From contig OZ024861.1 of assembly GCA_964017155.1 (NCBI GenBank), positions 52,209,809-52,273,808 of the forward strand: 64,000 nt of DNA, in the 5' to 3' direction. The position numbers were made by a program, and so were the translations under genes. Positions within the stretch are counted from its first letter, which is position 1, and each line of letters starts with the position of its first letter. Under the pieces are notes generated by a model. That model did not search any database and was not told where the DNA came from. It saw only the letters and a list, made by a program, of their open reading frames with translations. This stretch comes from Oasisia sp. SBJ-2009 (taxonomy: Eukaryota > Annelida > Polychaeta > Sabellida > Siboglinidae). Shown here one piece after another: positions 29,920 through 41,936 of the stretch.

Positions 29920-30080
29920 TAGCTTTGACTTCAAAAAGAACTAGCGAGGAGTTTAGAAAGCTATAACTTAAATGGGTGAAGGAAACCTGGTATAAAGCTA
30001 GTGGATCTGATAGGGCCGCATTTGTTACGTTGGGCACCATTGTTTTCGGCCTCATTCTGTCTATAACCTCATTGTATTAG
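29920..30080 (+). pseudogene. Tandem duplicate of the receptor's C-terminal exon end
   Basis: About 250 bp downstream of the stop, sequence matching the end of exon 4 recurs, including a Lys-Trp motif, ASGSDRAA, a hydrophobic tail (LGTIVFGLILSITSLY) and a TAG at 30078. An in-frame TAA at 29964-29966 precedes the tail. It is either an old exon duplication or the remnant of a tandem paralogue. Confidence 0.65.
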
Positions 30081-31044
30081 ACAGCTTAACTAGTTGTGTT
30101 GGATGTTATTGTTTAAACGTTGTTGAATGTCACTGTTCATACTTTGTATGCAGCTATTTGCACATACTCTATTATACCGTGAATCGCTTTGGTTTAAATG
30201 ACAGCTGTATAGCATAATGAAACAACAGATAGATGCGCGCGAGCAGAAAGCAACAACACTGAACTTTTGTCTTCGCCGTGAATCATACAACTAGAAATGC
30301 ACATGTCATATAACCACTTTTACTGATAAAATATACGACAGTCGTAACAATTGAATGTCATTATTGTGTTTGATAGACGTCTCTCAAAGTATTACATTTA
30401 CAATAAGTGAAAGGGGGAAAGGTGACAGTAGGGAATGAGGGAGTGACAATGGGACAGTAGAGAGGAGTACATGCGACAGGAGGAAAGATGAAGGGAAGAC
30501 AAGTAATAGTAGATGTGACAAAAGGGAAGTCAATAACACGATGGTGACAAGAAGAAAAGAGGCGGGAAAGAAAAGAACAACAGAGAAAGCGGCAGGTGGA
30601 AAGTCAACGACCAGGTAGATGCAAAACGGAGGAGCTACCAAAGAGTGTAAAACGCATTTTAAACTCTTTGGAGCTACTCTGAAGCAGTGATTGAGGGGCA
30701 TTGACAACAGAAAAGGTATTTATGGACGACTCCTTTTTGCAGACAATACATTAAAGGGAATAGAAACAAGCCTTAACTAACCTAAAACCTAAAAAGAAAG
30801 GAAGTGCATCAATAAATGATTAACATGTAAGAAGTTCACAAACAACACTCACAACGAGATGGAACGACATGCTGGACCGGATATACATTCCATTCTGGCT
30901 AGCTGCAGGCTGGAACGTCGCGCTAACCTTTGACATGTAGAACGACGCTCTGGACCGCCACACCGGTGTTGGTTGCTAGAAACAGCTCGAGTTTCTATGT
31001 GTAAAATTAGGTTTTTGACATAGACAGTCGCCGGTAGGGGAATA
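30081..31044. other. 3' flank with purine-rich tract, no gene seen
   Basis: About 30,400-30,620 is a polypurine (A/G) stretch on the + strand with GACAGTAGGGA-like repeats. An AATAAA at about 30,809 could serve the receptor gene, though it is far from the stop. Confidence 0.4.
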
Positions 31045-32632
31045 ATATAATAATAATTAGGTTTATTTCAGACAAGACGTCCATATATGTATACATAAAA
31101 TACAATTAAAAAAAATAAAAGTACAATACATACAATACAATCAAAGCAATGAGATCAACGTAAAAATATAAGTGTAAAATTTAAAAAGTTATGTCTAAAT
31201 ATATGAGGAAATGAATTAAATAAGTTGTAAAAATAAATATAAAATAAAAAAAATAAAAAATGATTCAAAAATAAATACAATACTAATGACATGAGTACAA
31301 TAAAGACCTCCAGTATGAGTACAAATGGCTCTTAAAATGAATGTCGGTATGAAGGTAATTAATAAAAAGGATATTATCTGACTGATGAAGACGACATAAA
31401 AGACTGAATATTGATGAACGAATGCGTTCATTGAAGGATTTAATATAGTTGGTGGCAAACATAAAACTAGCACTACATCTTGAGGGTAAGTTTAGTAAAA
31501 TTCTGAGGCTATTATTGAATGCGACAGTAATGCTTTTGAGGCTATATTTTTTGAATGTGCACCAAAGACTAGAAGTATACATAGGAGCACAGTATGCTTG
31601 AAATAAAATAATTTTGGTAGAAATATTACAAAGACAAAATTGTCGAGCTAATACATTGGCTTGGGCATAAAGGCATCTTTTTTGTCTGGCTATGTCGTCA
31701 TCATCAGTCAGGTTATTGTTGATTATATGACCAAGATATTTACATTTTGTAGTATAAGGTAATGGATGGTTATCGAGATGGATACAATGAAAATGTTTCC
31801 TGTCCTGGGATTGGTTGTCAATAACCATACAAAAGGACTTCTTGGCATTATAAGTAATATTGAACAATTCGCCATACTTGGCACAACAATCAGTAAGTTT
31901 TCTCAAACCAGCAACACTGGGAGAAAAAATACAGAGGTCATCAGCATACATCAAGTGGTTGATTAAGGTGCCAGCATAAAGACAACCAATATATAATTTG
32001 TTTAGATTAACGCTTAAGTCGTCCATGTACACATTGAAAAGATGGGGGGAAAGGATTCCACCCTGTTTAACACCATTGGAAACAGTAAAAAAGCTAGAAA
32101 ATCCCTGACGCCATCTGATGGTAAATTGTTGGGTACCGTACCAGTGGTATAGAATGCGTACAATAAAAGCTGGACAGCCACGATCAATTAATTTACCAAA
32201 TAGCTTGCTGTGGTTAACTTTGTCGAAGGCTTTGGAGGCATCCAACATAGTAACATACATAGAAGACCCATTAGCAATATAGTTTCGAAAAAGTTCTTTT
32301 AACAGAAATATGAGCATCTCAGTAGAGTGATGCTTTTTAAATCCAAATTGATTGTCACATGTAATGAGAAATGGGATAGCCCTGGATAATATTAATGATT
32401 CAAATAGTTTGCTAGCTACTGTGGCAAGGGCAATGGGTCTATAGTTATTATTGTCTGACAAATCACCAGATTTATTTTTAATGATAGGAGCTATGATTGT
32501 TGTCATCATAGTATCAGGTAAAAAACCATGTATTAACAGACTGCTATACAACAAAGACATAAGAATATGTAGTTTTTCGTTAGCATACTTAAAATGTTCA
32601 TTACTGATATGGTCATAGAATAACTTTCTTTA
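31045..32632 (-). mobile_element. 5'-truncated LINE (CR1/L2-like), reverse-transcriptase part
   Basis: The - strand ORF 32560-31283 (425 aa), open a little further upstream to about 32632, encodes a reverse transcriptase: NNYRPIALATVASKLFES, a TMLDASKAFDKVNH block, SNGVKQGGILSP and the active-site box YADD (LMYADDLCIF). The whole region after the thumb is open, so this copy is young. The 3' end near 31,045 is an AATAAT-type tail. Endonuclease and N-terminal parts are missing through 5' truncation. Confidence 0.85.
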
Positions 32633-32959
32633 AGATAATGACATAAAATAAATGCTACCTACGACCGTATGACGTTTTTTTTAACAATACTCGTCGGCAT
32701 ATGCTAATTATGGTGGCTGGCTAATTAGTCAACAGCAGTCAAGAACTGTCAATCATATTACAGGCATTACCTGGAATAAATGAACAGAAACAGGAAACAA
32801 TAATTGTGTGTTATTATTTAAATTAGACTGTTAACTGCATTCAATAAAACACTAGCGAAAGTATATATAATGTAATTTGTTATTGAAATATAGTAATACC
32901 CACGTTGACACATGTTTTTAAGCCACTCAAGAGAAATATTCTGGTTTTACGAAGTGCTT

Positions 32960-33290
32960 GTGTATAAAGATACGTTCTTATATAGCGCAGGATTGCTCAA
33001 AGCACATTACATGCACTTTATATCCCTGACAAATCTATTCAATCAGATACCATCTCAACTTCTCTGGGAAGCATCCATCAATATGCTACAATTAATGCGC
33101 GAAAGCTACTCATACACATATCCTCCACTGTCTATAGCCACGCAAGTAGTAATTTGTACTGCTGAGTGAACTGGAGCTATGTAGAGTAAAAAGAAATGCC
33201 CAAGGTTTTAACATCACAGCACCGGAATCGAACCCGGGTCCTTAGAAGATAGTCCGAAGCTCTATCCCTGAGCCACTATGCTCTACAATT
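32960..33290 (-). mobile_element. tRNA-derived SINE
   Basis: On the - strand, 33290-33205 contains an A box (TAGTGGCTCAGGGATAGAGC) and a B box (GGTTCGATTCC) at tRNA-like spacing. It is followed by a tail reaching GCTCAAAGCACATTACATGC-like sequence near 33,000, in the style of invertebrate SINEs. The acceptor and anticodon stems do not pair properly, so this is not a functional tRNA gene. Confidence 0.65.
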
Positions 33291-34639
33291 ATTTGTTATG
33301 AGTGGGTTGAATGCTTAGACTGTCTCGCGCATCTATATGTCTAAGTATGTAACAGTCATAAAAAAATAATTGGTAAAGTAGGATCAATTGAACAGGAAGC
33401 ATTGCAAACAAACGAAATAAAAAGGATCCATGGGCAACTGTTACATAATATAAGAAGACAAGCTAATGGGCAGCAGAAGCCCTCCCAGCTGGAACACCTC
33501 CAGTGACAGGGGAGAGCAGCAGAACCATAGCTGCAAGTCAGAATTCAAGGATATCATCGCACTGAATTGGGAATGGAACAATTTGTGTACTGGCCATGTG
33601 GCTGTCCAACAGAGAATTAGAGATATAGATGTTGCCTTATGAATACTGTCTGTTGATCATTACAGTTCGCATACAAGTTAATCTTGGCCATTACATGAGG
33701 ACACTGGTTTTGACATTAGGCAAGCTGAGGATGTGCGGTTTATGCGCACTATTTTTTCGTCGAAGCCAGAGACCAGAACGACAAGAAGGAAACGGTCAGC
33801 AGCAGCCATGCAGGTTAGTAAAATATTATTGTCATGGTTACGGTATTATTGTATTTGTTTCTGGTAACATATGTACTTGTGGGCATCGCACAACAACTTT
33901 CTATAAAATATTTATTATAACAACAATAAAACATGCTACAGAATCAATCACACTTAACGTAGTGTCACTAATAAGTATGTTAATGTGACTATCCAATGAC
34001 ACTACCCATCATAACCCAAGTCAGTTGGCAATATTATCTGGGAACACATTTAGTATTTAATTTTGGCGTGTTAAGAGTGTCATCATAAAATATTCGTAGA
34101 GTATTTCATAACTTCATGTATGCACATACTGTTATTGCTGTAGAATGCATGCGACTGGTCAAAATATACAACACACATGGAACTTATTTAAATCTTTTAC
34201 AAGCAATTGTTTTGACATACATAATAAGTCACTAATACCTGATATTTAAAACAAATACAGTTTAATACATTTCGAAATATTCAAAGACAACGGTTTTTTA
34301 TACCCCAACACATTATGCACCCAAATGTGGATCTCACCTTTAATTAAGGATCTGCAGTTTTGCTTTCCAAATGACAAACACAATTTTTTTAGTTGGGGGT
34401 CACAATAGTCTTCTAACAACAGGTAGTAATATCACTGATCACATGATTAATAATAACATTATTGTCCAATCATAGAAATACATTTTGGACGTTCCATAAA
34501 AAACACAATATTTAAGTCGCATAGTAACGCATGTATACAGTAAAATCAAGCATGTAAATTTGTAACCGGTAGCTGAAAATATATATACATATTGGAATAA
34601 ATAAATATACTAAAACAATATTATAATAAGATATATTAA
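33291..34639. other. Gene-free region
   Basis: A short open stretch ending CAG|GTTAGT near 33,812 could be a stray exon (Arg/Lys-rich), but nothing around supports a gene. The rest is AT-rich intergenic DNA. Confidence 0.3.
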
Positions 34640-35200
34640 TTAAGATGGTAAAACAACATTGCATTGGCAGCGATAGCTCGACTGTGATAGGTCAAGGATT
34701 AATTTTATTGTTGCTGATTCAGATACTTGATAGAGGACGGAATGAAGGGTTCGCTGGGTTTTTACTGTTGGCATTCTGTACCTCCTTCCAGAGGGGAGAA
34801 GGTAGTAATGGTCGTTTAAGAAGTGGGTGGGGTCAGATAAGATTTTGGTTGCCATTTGTAGTGTTCTTGACTTGTACAATTGCTCCAGACTGGTATCGGG
34901 TGTACAGCACATAGCGATTTTGCAAGAAATGGTGTATATTCTGTTTAGTTTTTCTCTGTTTTTGATTGAGAGAGTTCCCCACCTTTCTGATATAGATTCA
35001 TTGTATTGTCATCCCACCTTAGTTTGTCATCGATTGTTGTACCCAAGTATTTATAGGAATGCACAATGTCTACGTATTGCCCATTGATGTTGAGATGAGT
35101 GGGGTGATGTACACCTGATCGGAAGTATGTTACAAGTTCGTTTGTTTTGACAACATTTAAATAGTTACATGGGTGAAAGACAAACCAGTGCAACATAGGT
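34640..35200 (-). pseudogene. Fragment of an L2/Rex-like LINE C-terminus
   Basis: Two - strand pieces resemble L2-type RT C-termini: 35196-34945 (VVKTNELVTYF, HSYKYLGTTIDDKLRW) and 34912-34640 (SLEQLYKSRTLQMATKIL, LLPSGRRYRMP). They are in different frames with a deletion between, so the copy is dead. Confidence 0.7.
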
Positions 35201-36529
35201 CAGTTTTAAATGTTGCTAACTTTAAGTGTTTAAATAAATCTTCAAACAATATTTGTACTAAAGGCTGTTGCAGAAAGATTATCGACCAACATGACTAGTA
35301 TATTGAATCTGAAATAAATTGTGTTACTGTGTATAAAACATAAGACTATAAAATAAGAATATACAGTAGGAAAGTAAAATTTTGATATGGCATGTATTTT
35401 GCTTTCAATAATACCGCAGACAACAGCATTGTTCAGTTAGTTGCAGTTTGTGCATTTCATGTTTGATAACAGGAAAGTGTCCACCACTTCCCAAAAGTAT
35501 TTATTAGGAAAATGGCTGTAAAGTTTATTAGAAAACCTGACACACTGCAGTAACCAAAAACTTACATATCTCGGAAAAGACTCACTTGGTCAAAACCCCA
35601 CCCACAAATGAAACTTATGTATAAAACCCAAAGTAATTTTGTTTTCTTAAGTTAAAAACAAGATATTAATATTTATAATAAAGCAGTCATTTGTAATTTT
35701 GGAAAATACAAGTATGACTTTGATTATAGCCAAGTAGGTGTCTCTGGTTGGGCCAAGGAGGACATTGATTGCACTTAACTAACTTAAACATTTGATTTCC
35801 TTATATGTGCAAGTGGGCTTATATAATTGGCTTACCATGTCATTTATTTGAGCTGCTTATGTAGGAGTGGGTTTTGTTTGTTTGTAATGATGTGTGAATG
35901 ACTCGAAATGCATATATATATTAAAATATGCCAGGAAGGTTAGTCATATAATGGAATCCACACATGATGCACCGCTGAAAAGGTAATGTTATATTTATTG
36001 CATGAATGTTCCCTAGTTGAAACACAACACCCTGCTCAGCCCACTGTCGACGTGTCTCGTTGAGATAGACAGTTTTAGGCACACACGAAACTGATCTGGT
36101 GGTCATTTCAAGGGACCTCCTCAAAAACCAGATCACCAGCATTACTTTGTGTTTTGAGGCCCATAGAATGATGCAATAAAATACAGATTTCTTGTGTACA
36201 GCAGCACCACCACATGCAACAACCATGCACAAGTAGATTTGCTTAACAATTGTGGAAAACATTTCTGGAGAACCATATGGGGCCTATGGAATAATTCAAT
36301 CAAATTTAGATTTCTCATGCATAGTTACAATACCCACAGATGCATCTACACAAAATTAGATCCTGAACACTTTCCGAAATGCCAATTATAAGTTGCTTTA
36401 TTCTGATTAAATTGTTATGATGTAGATACTGCAATGAGAAAACAAAAGATGACAAAACATTGCTATTTGTATGTATATCACAGAAGATACATACCATCTT
36501 ACATATGCAACATTCTTTCAGATGAAGAA
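35201..36529. other. Gene-free region
   Basis: AT-rich sequence. ORFs here lack recognisable motifs on either strand. Confidence 0.3.
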
Positions 36530-36810
36530 TTCACAAATACGAGCACAACTTTCAAAGGATCCAATGCACCAGATGATACTGTCCCTCATGGCAGTATGGA
36601 TGTCACATTGCAACGCCATCGACTGGTAGTGTCAAAACTCAAACAGAGCCAGTAATTATGTCGCAAATTTGATACTTTTTACCGATGCCGCAATTAATAC
36701 AGATGATATTGTTGTTCCATTGAATATGCATCATGCGAGTATGCGAAGTTGTCGGCGCAGTCCTGCATGCCTTCTCCGACTGACCATGGCAGTCCTGTCA
36801 ATGTGGATGC
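36530..36810 (+). other. Degenerate coding-like segment interrupted by a fold-back element
   Basis: After an acceptor-like TTCTTTCAG, residues such as APDDTVPHGSMDVTLQRH form a plausible but unrecognised peptide with stops beyond about 36,655. Acidic Ser-rich frames on both sides of the next element (before 36811 and after 37980) look as though they were once one sequence. Family unknown. Confidence 0.25.
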
Positions 36811-37979
36811 AGACATGCCACATGATACGGATTACCCGTATCCGATACGGATTTTGGTTGTTTTTTAAATGATACGGCCGTACTCCATTTTGATACGGAT
36901 TTTAACAATATTTATGGAGACATTATTTTTAACCACATGCGTCACAAAACTACAGCACAATGGAATAATCGTTTACTGTTAGTGACTAAGTAAATCGATT
37001 CGAAGCGAACGAACTAAACCACCGATTAGTTTATTGTAGCGCGTAATAGATAGCGCGCTGGTAAATTTGTGGTTCTGAAAACTGCGGCAGGTGGCTCAAT
37101 GGAGCTCGACTCCGCGAAATCACCTTTATTTCTAATTTCAAGATGTTGACGCTTGCCAGTAAAACTTCAATATACGTGCGAACTGCTGATAAAAATATTT
37201 ATTATTTGATGACATTGTCTGTTTTGCATTACGCAATTTAAATGTGCTGAGGTGAACTAAAACGTCGGTAATTTGTCCAGTTAACTGGCCTAAATTGTTT
37301 AGGGCTTTTTCAAAACGGATTTACCACGTTTTTTCGATGTGTATGTGTTTGGAATGTCGTTCTGCATCACACCCGAAGTCGGACATAATTTTTAAATTGT
37401 GTTTTATATCAATTTAATGTCGTCGAGTCGACGTAAATAAGCCGATGTCGCTGGGCGTAGGCAATACATAGTCATAACGCTCCCTAGACGCATCACGACC
37501 GCAAAGCCTAAGGCGATGTCTTGCGATTTGCGAATATGTCCCAAAAACTAACTTTTTATTCTATATAATGCAGATATATTTGTCTTAAGCATGCATTTAT
37601 AAAATATAGCTAATTGTTTTTTTCGACTTCGAAATGCACACGCTAGACATCGATCGCCTTACTCTTAGACAAAGCCGGGGTTTGAGGCCCCGATGTGTCT
37701 GGGCTGCGCTAACTGCTCGCGCCTTGTGACATCGGCTTAGTTACGTCGACTCGACGTCATTAAATTGATCTAAAACACAATTTAAAATATATACCCGACT
37801 TCTTTTTAGCGGGAGTGGTGCAGAATGACATTCCTAACACATGCACATACGTTTTGAAAAGGCCTTAATAAATTAGGCCAGTTAACTGGAAGATCTGATT
37901 AGTGATACGGATTGATACGGATTCTTACAGAATTTTAGGTCAAAAATACAGATTGTCATCAAAAAAATGTGGCATGTCT
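36811..37979. mobile_element. Fold-back (MITE-like) element with GATACGGAT ends
   Basis: Inverted AGACATGCCACA termini (36811-36822, 37968-37979), GATACGGAT repeats near both ends, and a long inner inverted pair (37277-37450 with 37730-37889) bracketed by the palindrome CCAGTTAACTGG. No ORF. Confidence 0.65.
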
Positions 37980-39119
37980 GTGGATGACACTTCGGATGTC
38001 CCAGTCTCAGTGTCGCCATCTTCAGATCATTCTGTCTGCAACAGTTAGAAGGAAACCACTGAAGAGAGTGAAGCAGAATATGTGATAGCGGATGACAGCG
38101 ATGTCATTGATGATTACTCAAGCAGTTGGGTCATTTCACGGTAACAGGCATATTTCGTCCAGAGTAAAAACATATTTTCGACCATAATATTTATCGCATT
38201 TTTGGCGTTAGTTAGGAAGCTTAATATAGTGTGTGACTAATCCAATAAGCAGCAGTGACCTTTGGCATCGTTTCCTATTTATTTTTAATTTTATTAGCAT
38301 GACGTCATGAATTAATGTCATCTACGTCACAAAAATATTTCCAGATTGATGTCCATTTATTACTCCTTTTCTAAACATATTTTCTTATAATTTGTGTACC
38401 ACTTTATTTACGTACTGTTGCAAAAGTTGTGTTCAGTGATTATTCGGCTCTTGTTACACAGCCGAATACCATTGAACCTCTCGAAGCGCCTAGTGTCTCA
38501 TATATCTGACATGGGCGAAAATCAGAAGTAGTCAGTTATTGTTTTGAGACTTATATACACCTCATGTTGCTGTAGGTTTATTCATGAAGGAAAACGAGTC
38601 GATTTTCTGTATGAACCGGTGTGTATTCATTAGATCAGTTAGTTAAGTTTCGATATATTAAATAAAATATACGCCGTGACGTAGATGACTTGTCGTGACG
38701 TAGGTGACACGCTGTGACGTAGATGACATATCTATGTTGATGACTCGGATTAACAAAGTGATACTGCAACTATTCGTTGATTCCTGGGTGCAAACCGCAT
38801 GCTTGTGCAATCCGCCAAAGTGGACGGTTTTGACTTCGGTAGATTGCCCACATTGTCTTCCTGGAGATTCTCCCCAAGGCCACGCAGAATGGCGTAGTTC
38901 AGGCTAGTGTTGAATGTATTGGTTGTTAGGCATGGTTTCAGCTTCCAAATTTCGTGTAGAAGTTTTTTTTTTTTAGTCATGCAAGATTCCTACATGCGCA
39001 TCTTCATGCGTTTTACTGAGTTGTCTTCTAAATCCGTTTTGACCCATGCATTTTCTTAGACTACCAACTGGTCACAGCTTATGACGTTGCTGTTCGTGTC
39101 CGGGGCACGCAAGAGTCTC
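37980..39119. other. Mostly gene-free, with three TGACGTA-type repeats
   Basis: At 38674-38728 CGTGACGTAGATGAC occurs three times at ~20-bp spacing; TGACGTA resembles a CRE half-type site. Nothing else was recognised. Confidence 0.4.
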
Positions 39120-40070
39120 ATCTCTTCTCATACAATTCAGTATGCTGATGACTGTGACATTCTTGCCCACACAGCAGAATAACTTCAAACTAGCTTATCA
39201 AAGTATATTCATGACTTTCCATCAACATAAGAAAAACCAACATCATCTACCAATCCGTTCCTGGCAACAATGACATGACATTAAAACATATGGAACAACC
39301 CTAGACATTGTTGAACATTTCCCTTACTTAATTGGGGAGTCATCTATCCCAGAAGTCAACTATCGAAGCAGAAATTCAGCATCGTAATATCCTGTACCAT
39401 CACATCATTCAGGGTCTGCGTAACCGAGTCACCCACAACCTCATGGAAGACACAAAGGTGATGTTCTATAAAGCCGTTTGTACTATCACTCTACATGAGC
39501 GAGGGGTGGGTTACATATCGATGTCATCTGAAGACCATAAAGACTGTCCACCAAAGTTGTCTCAGACAGATTTTTTGTATCCTATGGGAAGATCACCGCC
39601 CCAACGCCAGTGTCTTCTTGGAAGCCAACACAACTATAGTATTGAGGCAATGATAATGCAGAACCAATTCAGCTGCGGACTGGCCGCTGTGATAGAATGA
39701 CGGATAGCCGCCTTCCCCGATAAGTATTGTTTAACACATGCTAACATGTGGCATGAGAACAAGTGGTTACAGCCAGAGAAAACGATTATAATGGACTGCT
39801 AAACATTACATGAAGAAAAGCCAAATTTACTTGGGAAGAAAACTCTGAGGACCATTCATTTAGCCGCCGTAGCATATACGAGGCAACTGCCACACTTGAA
39901 ACATCATTTTCTTCACGAGGTGGAGAAACAGCAGAAGAGAAATGACAAGGGAGATGTCCAAATATGATCACGTCTCCCTTCCACCTGACACCTCCTGCCA
40001 ACACTGCAACAAGATCTGCAGATCAATAATCGGGCTCTGGAGTCACCTCAGGATACACATGACAGACGTC
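39120..40070 (+). pseudogene. Decayed LINE reverse-transcriptase fragment
   Basis: In shifting + strand frames there are a YADDCDILAHTAE active-site box, an AEIQHR segment, a thumb-like region and a final C-x2-C...H zinc finger (CQHCNKICRS...SHLRIH, about 40,000-40,065). This is the layout of the same broad LINE group as the full-length element at 41.9 kb. Many stops and frameshifts. Confidence 0.6.
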
Positions 40071-41422
40071 TGAAAGACGCAATTCTCATTTCGATGGACC
40101 GCTGATGATGATTATATGTTCTCAGTAAAGTGTCTCTTCCATCATCTCCACGCTATTGTGTCACTGTACATATACGTGTTGCGGTCGTCTTCAGTGTTTG
40201 CCGTAGCCCATGCCAATGTCATTGTGCTCATGGGGGCCTAGTGCAATTTTGCATATGATATCATCATGGTGTCCGAGAGCAAACGGTTCTTTTTCCTCAA
40301 GTTGTTTCATTTATGTGACGGTATCTTGCTTGCTATGTGTGATGTAACTGTAGTTGTTACGCTAGTATAATCTACGGTTCACCTATGCACTTGTTGTTCA
40401 CCTGACATGCTTTAAAATGGCGTTTACTTCGTGCCCTTTTTTCCGCTTAACAGGCGAATGCGAGTCGTCTATAATACAGCAGGCGATGCTTCTGCAATGT
40501 CTTTCCCGTAGTCCGTCTCTTGATGAACTGATTAGTATAGCAGCAGTTACTCTGATATTTCGACCCCAGCTCCTTTGTAAGGGCATTATGAAACGGAAGC
40601 CTCTGAAGACATTTTCGTGTTTCGCGATGATGCATTCATGAATCTGTTGTTCTTTGTCTGATAAATGCCGTTGCTATGTAGCTTCCATGTCAACCCCTTT
40701 ATAGCGCTTCTTGTAGCGTTGAGATGGTCTCCTTCAAGCGGCTCGACTTTCTGTCAGTTTGCCAATCCGTTTGTACGCCTTTGCTCGATCTTGCAGAGCA
40801 TTGTTTCGACCACGTTCACGGGGTTGTGGGGTTGAGGCTGTTCAATGAAGCTGCTTGAGCGAAGGAGAGAGGCGTCGCAATGAGAACCTTACGCAATATA
40901 TTTATTATTTAATGTGGAATTATTACACCTTTATAATAACGTGCAAATTGACGACCAGGCGATGGGGACAGCCACTTTTCGATGACGTAGACTGGGAGAT
41001 ATAACGATAAATAACTAGAATAACGACTTAGAATGCCATTATTACATTAGAAATGAAGAACAATAGTGTATAAAGCGCCACATTATAAGAAATATAGTTT
41101 TACGAGATTTCTTTGTCAAAAGAGCCGGGACACCATTTAGCCCGGTTACCGTGAAATGACCCAGTTACGACGCTACTGAGAAACAGAAACGTTTGTTGTT
41201 TACAAGAAAAACTAATTTCCCTTTTCCGCACCTGCAAAACATCCAGGCTGCTGCCTGTCGGAAGTATCCCCGTGACCACAATGGGCTATACTAATAATAT
41301 GCAGCTAACCAATACATTCTGACATTTTATTTATAGTAAACAATCAGTATCTTATAATTATTAGTAATTGGCAAAACTGTGTAATTCACTAATGCCCAAT
41401 CATGAAGTCGGCGCATTGGTTG
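40071..41422. other. Gene-free region
   Basis: No coding, RNA or repeat signal that I can support. Confidence 0.3.
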
Positions 41423-41474
41423 ATTTGTTTGTGAAATGCTGTAATAAAATTATTACAGCATTTCACAAACAAAT
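41423..41474. repeat. Perfect 24-bp inverted repeat with 4-bp loop
   Basis: Arms 41423-41446 and 41451-41474 (ATTTGTTTGTGAAATGCTGT...) are exact complements. A partial third copy (TACAGCATTTTGCAAACA) lies at about 41,492. It could extrude as a cruciform. Confidence 0.9.
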
Positions 41475-41557
41475 GATTTGTATGTAAATTGGTACAGCAT
41501 TTTGCAAACACATGCATTTTATTACTGTGAGACTACATTTCATGATGTGGTCTTGAC

Positions 41558-41703
<146 letters not shown>

Positions 41704-41936
41704 AAAGCACATATACAATACACTTTCACATCGTATACAGTACATTAAAATTCAACTTCAATATTCTTATGTGAATAATACACTGCACAATGTCCAGATT
41801 ATACATTTATTTATTATCCAGACTATTATAAATTGAATGGCAGCATGCATATCTAGATAACATTATTTTCATAGGTTAAACAAATTGTATTAGCACTTTT
41901 AAATTGGAAATTAAATAACTATATTAAAAGGATGCA

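Noticed and set aside
30384..30707. 107-residue hydrophobic - strand ORF
   Set aside because: It is the antisense of a polypurine tract and shows Leu/Ser/Pro bias only.
33205..33290. Functional tRNA gene on the - strand
   Set aside because: A and B boxes are present but acceptor, anticodon and part of the T stem do not pair, and a SINE-like body follows.
33629..33830. Exon-like segment with an Arg/Lys-rich stretch before CAG|GTTAGT
   Set aside because: A single donor-like site without matching acceptor, neighbouring exons or recognisable domain.
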